Positions 11,843 through 23,330 of a stretch of 64,000 nt of DNA are shown here, piece after piece (within the stretch, counting starts at the first letter, position 1; each line of letters begins with the position of its first letter). Where the stretch lies: NCBI GenBank assembly GCA_951213105.1, contig OX578146.1:49755275-49819274 (forward strand), read 5' to 3'. The notes beneath the pieces were generated by a model that was not told the origin of the DNA, did no database searches, and worked only from the letters and a program-made list of their open reading frames with translations. Origin of the DNA: Amaurobius ferox. Its lineage: Eukaryota; Arthropoda; Arachnida; Araneae; Amaurobiidae. The translations under genes were made by a program, and so were the position numbers.

Positions 11843-12126
11843 TGACCTAGATCATCCGACCTAACCAAAGGTGTTATATATTTGTTTGGACGGCCAGAAA
11901 GTACCGCCCAATTTAGGCCGGAACCCAGTAGGGGCGGCATCCATAGGACTCATACCCTCCTCCCCCTACCACCAACATTTCTGAAGGACTAGGGACCCGC
12001 ATATTTAACGTGCAGGTACTCCGCGTGAACACGACGATGACATTTTGGGCATAGCCGGGAATCGAACTCGGGTCGTCAAGTGCAATCCCCCCTCATTAAC
12101 CACTGGGCTGTCCCCCCCCCCCCCCC
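11843..12126 (-). mobile_element. tRNA-derived SINE, full-length but diverged
   Basis: On the minus strand: GACAGCCCAGTGGTTAA (A-box-like), then about 45 bases on AGTTCGATTCCCGG (B box), a body with TGTTCACGCGGAGTAC, GGTTCCGGCCTAAATTGGG, and a tail GTCCAAAC through GGTCGGATGATC. The head starts in a run of 15 C on the plus strand (12112-12126). Same family as 58450-58735. Confidence 0.8.
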
Positions 12127-13130
12127 GAATTACATCAATTAACCGATTATTCTAAAGAAAAACTTTTCGAACCAGTGTAAAATACAGTCAAAATCGCGTA
12201 CTGTCCGGTCACTAACTATAACAGTGCCAACATTTCTTAGAATTTAGCTTAGTAGTTGCTGCTGCTCCCAGGAAAGTTTTACACATAGCACTGGCTATCA
12301 ATTAATATTAAAAACTCTACAAGAAAAACTATAGCATTACAACCCCCCCTCCCCCTCCGCAATAAGTCTCTTTTGGTTTATCCATTTATAACCGAATCTA
12401 TCAGAACGCCATTTCTTGCGCTATAATTTTGAACGATTGCCTTTCTTCCGAAACAAAAACCCCGTGTTTTATAACAACTCAACCCTTGCAACATAATAGT
12501 CCAAGCCTATTGCGTCGTATCCTTGCCCATTTAACCTTAGCGCATAAATTCTTTCGCAACGCTAATGGAGTCTCCAAACGCGCGCGTGTGTGTGTGTGTA
12601 TTGGGAGGCAAAATTACGTGTCAACGTTAGTGATGAATAACAGGTTGGAAGGAATTAGCTGTCATGAATATTAAATACGACGTAAGAAATAAAGCAGGCG
12701 TTTGGGAGAAAGTTCAGGGCTATGATGAACGTAAATAATTTTTATTTAATCCTAGACACGTGGATGATGTGGTTTATGCAAGAATTCGATGAGTCAATAC
12801 CATGAACCTGAATTTTTTATATTGCTACCGAAGGAATTCAAAATCGAAAGACTTGCATATGAATGCATTTGAAAGTCATTTTTCTATGCTTCTACCTTGA
12901 ACTGCTACTACTCTGAGACTTCTTAACATCGAAAATCGCGCTTTAGTGTAGGCTTACCATTTAAATTGTTTTTCAAACCGGGACAAAATAAATAACTAAA
13001 TTAATTAGAGTATGGCTCAATTCGACTTTCTTATATCAGAATCCATTTATAGTAACCATTTTTTTTTTCAAAGTTTACAAAATATTACCTTCTAAATGTA
13101 ATTAACAAGCTGTAAATAATTAAAATTAAC
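12127..13130. other. Unassigned intergenic DNA
   Basis: No gene seen. It contains a (GT)n run at about 12583-12600. Bases about 13010-13070 resemble the family G fragment at 26118-26180 in reverse. Confidence 0.4.
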
Positions 13131-13440
13131 TGGGTGTAGCTCAACGCGACTTTTTCTCACCAAAACTTATTTTTTTCAAATTTTACAAGAAAAAAAAATG
13201 AAAAATAGGTATTATGGGACTAAATGATTACAATTATAGAGTGTTATCCTTTATTTTAAAGAGCTTAAAAAAATCTTTCGAATGATACCATACTTGATAA
13301 TGACCGGGGGGACGCGTAATTTGCGCCCTGAGGGGTGTTACGACCTAGGACGTCACGAATAAAAAAAATTGTGCCGCTACTATTTTTTGAGGCACTGATT
13401 GAAACCATAAAATCCCGAGATCATTAAGTCATAAATAAAC
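13131..13440 (-). repeat. Dispersed repeat G, reverse copy
   Basis: Shares, in inverted orientation, the sequence around 25890-26170: AGTGTTATCCTTTATTTTAAA here matches the complement of TTTAAAATGAAGGATAACAC there. Both copies also carry a GACGTCA/TGACGTC motif and GATACCATACTTG. Confidence 0.6.
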
Positions 13441-13552
13441 CCTTTTACGCATGATTATATCAATTTTTTTTTCTATACTGCCATGTTAAAAAATATATAT
13501 ATATAATATTTCAAATACATTTCGAAGTTTTCGCTCGAATTAAAAAAAAAAA

Positions 13553-14472
13553 TCTCATGTGGGCAGCACATGACTTTCCTTATATAATGCAATGAATTTA
13601 CTACTTTTACAATTAAAAAAAATGTTACTCTTATAGTAGATACTTATATTCTTTCCAAGATATTGAATTTTCTTCAATGAGTCGTCATTTTCATAGATTT
13701 AGTGTCATTTTTATCAATTTGGCGAGATTTTTGTTAATTTGGCAACAATTAAAAATGTCGCCAAGTTGGCGACATTCCGCCAAATTCGTCGCCAAAATCT
13801 CGCCAAGCGTTATGGATGGAGAAATAAGTTATTCTTACAGCAGATAAATGCCTATTCGCGTTCAAATACAAAAGTATTTCTCAAAGTATCTTTTTTCATG
13901 AATGGAACGATCTAGATCCACGAGAATGATGTCACCCAATTTATCGCATGGTATTACATATGAAAAGTGAATATGTTTCTCAATAGGAATTTTTATTTTT
14001 ATTTTATATAACTTTTTGATAATTTTTTTGAAAAATGTGCAATATCTTGAGAACGAACGGTTCATGTTAGCGTTCTAAAATTTATGTCAATCGTTTTGTA
14101 ATGAGAAATTACATAAGGAATGTATATTTGCGTAACTTTATTAGCGCTTTTGATTTTTTGACGATTTTTTCAAAATTTCACTCGAAAATTTAGGGAGGTT
14201 CTGAACATTCGATTGCGTATAAAAGCAATAGGCTTCCAGTGTTTACGGATTGTGATTTTTGTACCAAATTTCGTTCAAATCGGTCCATTCGTTCGTCAGT
14301 TATCGTCTCCACAGACTCACTGACACACACACACACACACACAGACATCACTTTAAAAATGTTTGATTCGTAATCAGGGATGCTTGACACGTGCTCTCCC
14401 GTCGAAAACTCGAATTCGAATTTTCGACCCCCGTCACAATACTTTCCTTATACATTATGTATATAAGGAAAC
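13553..14472 (-). mobile_element. Family A element, near full length
   Basis: It starts TCTCATGTGGGCAGCACATG after an A-run and ends with the hairpin TTATACATTATGTATATAAG. It includes the TCGCCAA-rich core (13750-13810), the AATATCTTGAGAACG box, and a (CA)n block at about 14322-14343. Non-coding. Confidence 0.85.
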
Positions 14473-14474
14473 CA

Positions 14475-14730
14475 AAAATCTATCTAATTCTAGATTTTTT
14501 CATAACAAAACCGGATATAAAATTTCGTGAAAACCCATAATGTTTATGGCCGCTACCGTGTACACAAAAAATCGACCACAGACATCAGACTGACAGACAG
14601 ACAGACGAACATGCCTCTGAAAATAGTCAAAGCGTGTTCAGAAGGTCCTAAAACATATATTGGCATCAAAATCTCGAAATCGAAAAGTTTCGTGAAAACA
14701 ATTCTCTCTCAATACTACGCATGAGAAAGT
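14475..14730 (-). mobile_element. Family H element (partial)
   Basis: It ends with the palindrome CAATACTACGCATGAGAAAG, has a GACAGACAGACAGACG microsatellite 130 bp inside, and a core AATCTATCTAATTCTAGATT. A related core occurs at about 25650-25730 and a second terminus at 35414. It abuts the hairpin end of the family A copy. Confidence 0.6.
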
Positions 14731-15634
14731 AAAAATATATATTTAGGATTGAATACAGGAAAACAAAATTGATACCTGATGCATTGATACCTGATAATCT
14801 TTCGCTATCGACTATTTGTATACGTGTTGCTAATGTAAACATATTAACGAAATGTTTGTCGTTTTCATTTTATTTTCATAAAAGTTTGAAAATCCCAGAT
14901 CCATGTTTAGTTCAGAGAATTAGATTTAATATTGCACCTGCTTTAGGCCTAGTTAATTCGGCAATTCTACTTTATTCTCCAGACCGAACATTGCTCATGA
15001 TGGAAAACACCTTTTCAATAGGAGCGGAAGTGTCTGGAAGATAGAAAATATACTCTAAAACTCAACTAAAATTCGGTATTAACAGTTTTGGATCCGTGAA
15101 ATTCTTTAAAATTTAAAAAATTTACAGTTTCTTCACAGTTCATTTTCATTAATTTCCACATGTAGCAGTTCGAAGACTAGAATTTCTTAACAATCACCAC
15201 TTCATCAAATAATTTATTTACGCTTATACTTTATTTACGCTTATAACTTTCGAATGCTTTTCCAAGTGCTTCATTAATTTTTTCTGCAGCTGTTTTAATC
15301 GCAATCGATGTAATATCACGATTCCTTAGCCATAAGAATTATTCTTTACCACCAATACTTTATTCAAAAATATAAATTTTAAACCAGGACAAAATGACCG
15401 GCAGGGTTGATTTGGCCGTACTTTTAAAACGCGACAGTCCCGGTCAAAACCGGACATATGGTAAGCCTACTTTAGTGGGATCCATAGTGAACAGCCTTAT
15501 ATTTGAAGCAGTAATACTTGTATGATAAATATACATTTTGGAATATCTTTAATGTAAGACTCCATTTGACTGTAAATGCTCGTGTTCCATATTCTTACTT
15601 CTTCAACATATATAGTAAAATAAGTAAATATTGT
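14731..15634. other. Unassigned intergenic DNA
   Basis: The longest ORF (14769-15044, 91 codons) has no domain I recognise. Nothing else is supported. Confidence 0.4.
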
Positions 15635-16170
15635 AACGGGATCGAAAATACGAATTTCGAGTTTTAGATAAAAGAGAACGTTTTAAGTATCAGTGAACTC
15701 GAATTAAACGATTTAGTGATGACACGTGTGTGTGACCTCGTGAGCCTGTGGATGCGGTATATCACACGTAATCCAACGTTCGGGAGACCCCCCCCCCCCA
15801 ACTTTCGAATGTATTTCTAAAAAAATCATTAAAAATATCAAGACTTTTAATAATGATAAATCAATAATCATTCCACACGTAATTTTTGTATTAAAAATGA
15901 ATGAGCTTTAAAACGCTACAATGATTCGTTCTCGAGATATTGCACGTTTTTCGAATAAAATTTTCTCAAAAATTAAACAAAATATATAAAATAGTAACTA
16001 TTATCTACCGCTTTCCATATGCAGTATTAAAAACGAATGAGCTTTAAAACGCTACAATGATTCGTTCTCGAGATATTGCACGTTTTTCGAATAAAATTTT
16101 CTCAAAAATTAAACAAAATTTATAAAATAGTAACTATTATCTACCGCTTTCCATACGCAGTATTATGCAA
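15635..16170 (+). repeat. Diverged relative of family A with an internal tandem duplication
   Basis: GGGATCGAAAATACG, GTGTGTGTG, and a CGTTCTCGAGATATTGCACG box occur in the same order as in family A read hairpin-first, but the rest is diverged. A 136-bp unit beginning GAATGAGCTTTAAAACGC is repeated at 15899 and 16035. Confidence 0.6.
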
Positions 16171-16499
16171 CCAATTTGTTAACAAAATTCTGGTGGATCT
16201 ATTTCGTAATGATCATGAGAGAAGTCACTTTTTGAAATAGTTTTGTATTTTGACGCCCAAGCATTCGCCAACAGATATTTATATAACAGATTATTAATTA
16301 AATGTCAATTACATTTTGATGATGATTTAGAAGAATAGGTCTGTATAGTCATTAGTATATCTAAGTATGAATAAGTCATTTTATCGGGACTCATAAGATG
16401 CTAAAAGCGCCCAATTTCAATTTACGTAATATTAATTCAGTACCAAAAACATGGTGCTTTGGATGGATCTTGTATTACCATTATTTTGCTGTGAAAGAA

Positions 16500-16872
16500 G
16501 TATACAAGGTGTCCCAAAAAGATTGAAACGCGCTTTAATTCTTTACCTGTTGGAGATAAGTGGGCAATGTAAATCGCAAAAATGTTGAAAGTAAGGTAGG
16601 AAATAAGACTACGTTAATGAAATAGTCCTCTAATTATTTTTCAAAAAGTTACACTTTTTAAATTTTTATACGAACCCCCTTGGACAAATTGGGTCAATCA
16701 GAAATTTTTTAATTTTAATGCAACAAGATCATTAAAAGAACCCGCATATCTGTATCTTTAAAATTGAGCTAGTTATATGTAATTGAAAATTGAACATTGT
16801 GAATGGGGACCCTATATCAAATTAGAAATGTAAATTTGTGACATATCACAAAAAAAAAGATAAAACTGGATG
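16500..16872 (+). repeat. Left arm of an inverted repeat pair
   Basis: Bases 16661-16768 are the reverse complement of the right arm, which is split into 18537-18582 and 22977-23024. It begins in GGTGTCCCAAAAAGATTG, a start seen in many arthropod repeats, but the class is undetermined. Confidence 0.65.
16859..16872 (+). repeat. LINE target-site duplication, left copy
   Basis: GATAAAACTGGATG. The identical 14 bases recur at 18281-18294 just after the LINE tail. Confidence 0.85.
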
Positions 16873-18280
16873 CACTATAAGCTCATTGAACTACATTTCC
16901 CTCCTCAGCTCATCAAAATCCTAAATTCCTACCTCCACAACCATAGCTTTGTTGTGCGGGTTTCAAACTTTCTTTTCTCTCCAAGGTCGATTTGTTCTGA
17001 GGTTCCTCAGGGGTCCCTTCTTGGGCCCTGACTGTTCAACCTGTACATTGATGATATTCCGAAGGCACCTAATGTCGATATCGGCCTTTACGCCGACGAC
17101 ACTGCACTGATCGGCCGACACCACCAGCCACTAGTCGTGCTCGACAGATTCCAAAATCAGTTAAACTTGCTCAGTAAATGGTTTCAAAAGTGGAGGATCA
17201 AAATTAATGCTTCGAAGTCGGCGATCCTTTCCCTCCCAGCACCGCCCCCCCCCCCCCCCCTCCACACACACACACTAATCTACGTCTGAACAACGAGCCG
17301 ATTCCCTGGACGAACTGTTATAAGTACCTTGGTGTACTTATTGATTCCAAATTGACTTGTACTCCTCACATTGCTAACATTGTTGAAAATGTGAAAGTCG
17401 CAAGATCCCAACTTAGCCCCTTTTTGGCTAGAAATAGCCGTCTGTCACTCTCAACTACATTATTGCTCTACAAAGCCTATATAAGACCTATTATGACCTA
17501 TGGTTCCGCACTCTGGGGAACCGCATCTGACTTCAACATTACGAGACTTCAAACTCTGCAAAACAAAACCCTTAGATTGATTGCTAATGCTCCTGGTTAC
17601 GTTAGGAATGACGTCATTCATCGAGATCTCAAAATTAATACCTTTTTGGCCCATGTCCGTAAATTAGCTTTTCATTTTCATCGTGATCTCCCGAAGGTAG
17701 GAAACGCTATTCTTCTTAACTTGTCTAACTATGATCCTCGGCTTCCTAAATGTATGAAGCGACCGCGGGCCCTGCTCGGGCGCCGTGATATTATCCCGCC
17801 TAACCCTAACCGTAGGCGGATTGAATAGCTTCGTTCATTACCTAGTTTTCCTATCCTTCAAACGTCATTCCTCTGAATGCTTAATACCCTTGGTTTTGGG
17901 ATAACTTCGTGCATTTTCGATGATCTCTCTCCCCCCCCCCCCCCCTCGTCGTATCGCGACATCTGGCTCACTCTTACATCGTACAAGGTATAGCGCCGCA
18001 CTCCAGCGCACCCCCTCTTCAAAATTCACTGCACCTCTCTGATTTTGGATGCATTCACCCTCTTAAACGTTTCAAACTTTAACTTTCTTAAAAATTTTTA
18101 AACTCTTTCCTAAGACTCGGAAGTTCTTAAAACTCTCGAGCAATCTTTATGCTTTTCAAACTTTCTTTTCGCAGCAATCCTTTCTTTCGATTTTTCCTTT
18201 TTAAACAGGGGATTAAAGTCCGGAATTTTAGCCCGGATAAGGCACCCCTTTTTTAAAACTCCAATACCTTGTACCTTGTA
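16873..18280 (+). pseudogene. 5'-truncated jockey-like LINE with reverse transcriptase remnant
   Basis: Non-LTR retrotransposon fragment flanked by a 14-bp target duplication. The first frame encodes RT motifs EVPQGSLLGP (16999-17038), an in-frame TGA at 17039-17041, then LFNLYIDDIP and the catalytic box YADDTAL (17089-17109). A run of 16 C at 17245-17260 then shifts the frame. After it the thumb and C-terminal part reads CYKYLGVLID, and an ORF at 17352-17828 (158 codons) carries YKAYIRPIMTYGSALWG, a hallmark of jockey/I-type RT C-termini, ending at 17828. The 3' UTR has a second run of 15 C (17931-17945) and ends in ACCTTGTACCTTGTA, a short tandem tail as in many jockey-like LINEs. Endonuclease and ORF1 are absent through 5' truncation. 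The element is dead. Confidence 0.9.
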
Positions 18281-18582
18281 GATAAAACTGGATGACAATA
18301 TATAGGATACCCAACCGCGTAGTGAGTACCACTGCTTTATATGATCTCTGTCTGTGTAATGCTTTATTTAGATGCATTTGTTGATAATATATTTTGACAC
18401 ATGTTAACGTATTTTTGATCTAAGCAATTTCCATCGTCAATTTGTTTAAGATTCCTATTTTCACTGATGAAACAGCCTTTCACATGGTACGGAAAAGTGG
18501 CATATGTCAGATTTGTTCCTTTTTCATAATTCAGTTGATTTTAAAGATACGGATATGCGGTTTTTTTAATGATTTTGTTGCA

Positions 18583-20604
18583 TCTTCTATATAATAAAAG
18601 GCAATGTCTGTGTGTGTGTCTGTGTGTCTGTCTTATACACTATACGTTTCGCGACCGCGCGTCGGAGAGCTACGAAATTTGGCAATCCGAGACCTGGGGG
18701 GGAGGGAAGGGGACACGTGAAAACCGATTTTTAAAATTTGAATTATTTTTTTTTGTTATTTAATGTTTTATGCGATTTCGACCGTTTTTTGACATTTTTG
18801 CCCTTTTTTCTCCACGATGCAGACGTTGTAGAAAAAAACAAATCACACCATCGGAAAAGCAGAGAATTTCGAGTAAAAATATATCAATTTCAACTCTCAA
18901 TTTCGATTTCTAATATTTTTTAAAGATTTTAAAACAAAAGTCACTTTTGGCTCAAAAAAAACGATTTTTGGTTTTTAAATTCTCGCATAGTGAAAAGTAC
19001 TCACAATTTCGACTAATAATTTACATTTTTAGAAAGCTGAAATATCTGGCATTCTTACAAGTCTAATTTGGTCCAGAAATAATGAAAATTGCCTTCAGGA
19101 TCGCAATTTTAAAGACGCCATGATTTTAAATTTGTCGGCTACCGGCTCAGTTCTTCAACGGCATTTTCCCCCCATCCGCAGTAGTTTCTTCCCCGTCTCC
19201 ATGGAGACCGCGCTTTCGGTTTTAAATGAATTACGAGCATAAGTGTTGTATACATCGGGCGAAATTATTATATTTATATGATATTTTAAATGGATATTTT
19301 AAATAATTTAAATGATTGAATTATGGTGGTTTGAATTGTGGTGATGTATTTGAAATTATTATATTTATGGATTGGTGGAACGATATGGATGATTTTTTGA
19401 TTTTAAATGGATATTTTAATTTATGGATATTTTAATTTATAGATATTTTAAATGGATATTTTAATTTTATGGCTATTTTAAATGATAGAACGATGGAACG
19501 AGGATGGTGGAATTAAGAGCCTAGCATATGGTCATTATAAATTTAAATTAGCGCGCGGGAAGTTAGCGCGCGAGAATTGCACTCGGTAGGCCTGGGTTCG
19601 ATTCCCGCCACTGATGCGGAGTACGATCACCTTAAACATATGGGTCGATAATTCCTTCCGAGAGGTTGGTGGCAGGGAAAGGAGGGTACGGTCTCTGTGG
19701 ATGCCTCCCCCACTGGGTCCTGGTCCAAATTGGGTGAATAAAAAGAAAGTTATGGAGATTGTCGCGGAGGGCGCGGTAGCCCAGTGGTTAGCGTGCGGGA
19801 ATTTCACTCGGTAGGCCCGGGTTCGATTCCCTCCACTGACAAAACTGCTGCCGTGTTCACGCGGAGTACGATCACGTTAAACATGTGGGTCCGTAAGTCC
19901 TTCCGAGAGGTTGGTGGTAGAGGAAGGAGGGTACGGACCCTGTGGATGACTTTCCCACTGGGTTCCGGTCTAAATTGGGTGAATAAAAAGAAGGTTATGG
20001 AGATTGTCGCGGAGGGCGCGGTAGCCCAGTGGTTGGCGCGCGGGAATTGCACTCGGTAGGCTCGGGTTCGATTGCCGCCACTGCCAAAACTGCTGCCATT
20101 TTCACGCGGAGTACGATCACGTTAAACATGTGGATCCGTAAGTCCTTCCGAGAGGTTGTTGGTAGAGGAAGGAGGGTACGGACCCTGTGGATGCCTCCCC
20201 TACTGGGTTCCGGTCTAAATTGGGTGAATAAAAAGAAGGTTATGGAGATTGTCGCGGAGGGCGCGGTAGCCCAGTGGTTAGCGCGCGGGATTTGCACTAG
20301 GTAGGTCCGGGTTCGATTCCCGCCATTGCCAAAACTGCCGCCGTGTTCAGGCGGAGTACGATCACGTTAAACATGCGGGACCGTAAGTCCTTCCGAGAGG
20401 TTGGTGGTAGGGGAAGGAGGGTACGGTCCCTGTGGATGCCTCCCCTACTGAGTTCCTGTCTAAATTGGGTGGCACTTCCTGGCCCTCCAAACAGTTTCCT
20501 TACACTTTACTGGTAGGTCGCGCCAGCGAGTGTGCCACGGTTAGAATTTGCCACGGTCAGAATTTTCAAGGGTAGCGAACAGGCTGGTCGCCAAAGGCGG
20601 CTAG
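18583..20604 (+). mobile_element. Helitron E, upstream tandem copy
   Basis: It starts TCTTCTATATAATAAAAGGC after host A and ends with a CGCCAAAGGCG hairpin (20589-20599) running into CTAG at 20601-20604. A TGTG/TCTG microsatellite lies at 18606-18635. The interior holds an AT-rich tract with repeated ATGGATATTTTAA (19258-19480) and a tandem SINE array (19535-20525). No Rep/helicase is encoded, so it is non-autonomous. The hairpin sits closer to CTAG than in typical Helitrons. Confidence 0.8.
19535..20525 (+). repeat. Tandem SINE array inside Helitron E copy 1
   Basis: tRNA-like heads (GCGGTAGCCCAGTGGTTAGC, then GGGTTCGATTCC about 45 bases later) recur at 19776, 20021 and 20266, an exact 245-bp period, with a truncated first unit from about 19555. 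Inner units lack the SINE tail and are joined by GAATAAAAAGAAGGTTATGG. Only the last unit runs into the family tail (ACACTTTACTGGTAGGTCGC). The ORFs across the array come from the repeat and are not genes. Confidence 0.9.
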
Positions 20605-21249
20605 TAAATAATAAAAGGCAATGTCTGTGTGTGTGTCTGTGTGTCTGTGTGTCTGTCTTATACACTATACGTTTCGCGACCGCGCGTCGGAGAGCTACGA
20701 AATTTGGCAATCGGAGACCTGGGGGGGAGGGAAGGGGACACGTGAAAACCGATTTTTAAAATTTGAATTATTTTTTTTGTTATTTAATGTTTTATGCGAT
20801 TTCGACCGTTTTTTGACATTTTTGCCCTTTTTTCTCCACGATCCAGACGTTGTAGAAAAAAACAAATCACACCATCGGAAAGAGCAGAGAATTTCAAGTA
20901 AAAATATATCAATTTCAACTCTCAATTTCGATTTCTAATATTTTTTAAAGATTTTAAAACAAAAGTCACTTTTGGCTCAAAAAAACGATTTTTGGTTTTT
21001 AAATTCTCGCATAGTGAAAAGTACTCATAATTTCGACTAATAATTTACATTTTTAGAAAGCTGAAATATCTGGCATTCTTACAAGTCTAATTTGGTCCAG
21101 AAATAATGAAAATTGCCTTCAGGATCGCAATTTTAAAGACGCCATGATTTTAAATTTGTCGGCTACCGGCTCAGTTCTTCAACGGCATTTTCCGCCCATC
21201 CGCAGTAGTTTCTTCCCCGTCTCCATGGAGACCGCGCTTTCGGTTTTAA

Positions 21250-21945
21250 ATGAATTACGAGCATAAGTGTTGTATACATCGGACGAAATTATTATATTTA
21301 TATGATATTTTAAATGGATATTTTAAATAATTAAAATGATTGAATTATGGTGGTTTGAATTGTGGTGATGTATTTGAAATTATTATATTTATGGATTGGT
21401 GGAACGATATGGATGATTTTTTGATTTTAAATGGATATTTTAATTTATGGATATTTTAATTTATAGATATTTTAAATGGATATTTTAATTTTATGGCTAT
21501 TTTAAATGATGGAACGATGGAACGAGGATGGTGGAATTAAGAGCCTAGCATATGGTCATTATAAATTTAAATTAGCGCGCGGGAAGTTAGCGCGCTAATG
21601 AATTACGAGCATAAGTGTTGTATACATCGGGCGAAATTATTATATTTATATGATATTTTAAATGGATATTTTAAATAATTTAAATGATTGAATTATGGTG
21701 GTTTGAATTGTGGTGATGTATTTGAAATTATTATATTTATGGATTGGTGGAACGATATGGATGATTTTTTGATTTTAAATGGATATTTTAATTTATGGAT
21801 ATTTTAATTTATAGATATTTTAAATGGATATTTTAATTTTATGGCTATTTTAAATGATGGAACGATGGAACGAGGATGGTGGAATTAAGAGCCTAGCATA
21901 TGGTCATTATAAATTTAAATTAGCGCGCGGGAAGTTAGCGCGCGA
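21250..21945 (+). repeat. 348-bp tandem duplication in Helitron E copy 2
   Basis: Two near-identical units start at 21250 and 21598, each ending at a GCGCGCGGGAAGTTAGCGCG sequence. That short GC palindrome probably promoted the duplication (inference). Confidence 0.85.
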
Positions 21946-22895
21946 GAATTGCACTCGGTAGGCCTGGGTTCGATTCCCGCCACTGATGCGGAGTACGATC
22001 ACCTTAAACATATGGGTCGATAATTCCTTCCGAGAGGTTGGTGGCAGGGAAAGGAGGGTACGGTCTCTGTGGATGCCTCCCCCACTGGGTCCTGGTCCAA
22101 ATTGGGTGAATAAAAAGAAAGTTATGGAGATTGTCGCGGAGGGCGCGGTAGCCCAGTGGTTAGCGTGCGGGAATTTCACTCGGTAGGCCCGGGTTCGATT
22201 CCCTCCACTGACAAAACTGCTGCCGTGTTCACGCAGAGTACGATCACGTTAAACATGTGGGTCCGTAAGTCCTTCCGAGAGGTTGGTGGTAGAGGAAGGA
22301 GGGTACGGACCCTGTGGATGACTTTCCCACTGGGTTCCGGTCTAAATTGGGTGAATAAAAAGAAGGTTATGGAGATTGTCGCGGAGGGCGCGGTAGCCCA
22401 GTGGTTGGCGCGCGGGAATTGCACTCGGTAGGCTCGGGTTCGATTGCCGCCACTGCCAAAACTGCTGCCATTTTCACGCGGAGTACGATCACGTTAAACA
22501 TGTGGATCCGTAAGTCCTTCCGAGAGGTTGTTGGTAGAGGAAGGAGGGTACGGACCCTGTGGATGCCTCCCCTACTGGGTTCCGGTCTAAATTGGGTGAA
22601 TAAAAAGAAGGTTATGGAGATTGTCGCGGAGGGCGCGGTAGCCCAGTGGTTAGCGCGCGGGATTTGCACTAGGTAGGTCCGGGTTCGATTCCCGCCATTG
22701 TCAAAACTGCCGCCGTGTTCAGGCGGAGTACGATCACGTTAAACATGCGGGACCGTAAGTCCTTCCGAGAGGTTGGTGGTAGGGGAAGGAGGGTACGGTC
22801 CCTGTGGATGCCTCCCCCACTGAGTTCCTGTCTAAATTGGGTGGCACTTCCTGGCCCTCCAAACAGTCACCTTACACTTTACTGGTAGGTCGCGC
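21946..22895 (+). repeat. Tandem SINE array inside Helitron E copy 2
   Basis: Same three complete 245-bp units and truncated first unit as in copy 1, with only a few substitutions. The array was therefore present before the Helitron duplicated. Confidence 0.9.
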
Positions 22896-22976
22896 CAGCG
22901 AGTGTGCCACGGTTAGAATTTGCCACGGTCAGAATTTTCAAGGGTAGCGAACAGGCTGGTCGCCAAAGGCGGCTAG

Positions 22977-23330
22977 TTAAAAATAAAAATTTTCTAATTG
23001 ACTCAATTTGTCTAAGGGGGTCGTATAAAAACTCAACAATGCTCACGAGCATTTCCGAATATATCCGAAAGTACCCGAATGCCAGTCGAGAGGCGTACCA
23101 TACTGTTGAATGCTGGATTAACGGAAGTTTGTTCCATGTAGGGAGTGTCAAAATATACTGTAAAATTTTTTTCACAAACAAGGTGCAATCGAGTGCAATA
23201 TTCTGTTTGCAACGGCATTTCTTTTTGCACCGAATTAATTCCTTTTCACGGTTTCTGAAATATATCAATACAATCCTGGACACGTTCTTAAACGATCTCG
23301 ATGAAGGATGATTTTGCAAAATTTTCATTC
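22977..23330 (+). repeat. Right arm of the inverted repeat pair, distal part, and unassigned flank
   Basis: Bases 22977-23024 continue the arm interrupted at 18582 by the Helitrons. Downstream sequence to 23330 carries open frames on both strands (135 and 149 codons) with no recognisable domain. Confidence 0.55.

Larger units (their letters stand above)
20605..22976 (+). mobile_element. Helitron E, downstream tandem copy
   Basis: It begins TAAATAATAAAAGGC directly after the CTAG of copy 1 (5' end slightly altered) and ends in the same hairpin plus CTAG at 22973-22976. It matches copy 1 nearly base for base and is about 350 bp longer because 348 bp (from ATGAATTACGAGC at 21250) are repeated at 21598. 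It contains a second SINE array at about 21930-22890. Confidence 0.8.

Noticed and set aside
19771..19845. Possible tRNA genes in the Helitron region
   Set aside because: A and B boxes are present, but the acceptor stem does not pair and units lie in 245-bp SINE repeats, so these are SINE heads.
19614..22676. Repeated 66-100-codon ORFs on both strands (for example with AEGAVAQWLA)
   Set aside because: They are read-through of the SINE array units, identical between Helitron copies and open on both strands; no protein family is matched.
22904..23328. Overlapping ORFs of 135 and 149 codons on opposite strands
   Set aside because: They start inside the Helitron end and cross its boundary; no recognisable domain on either strand.
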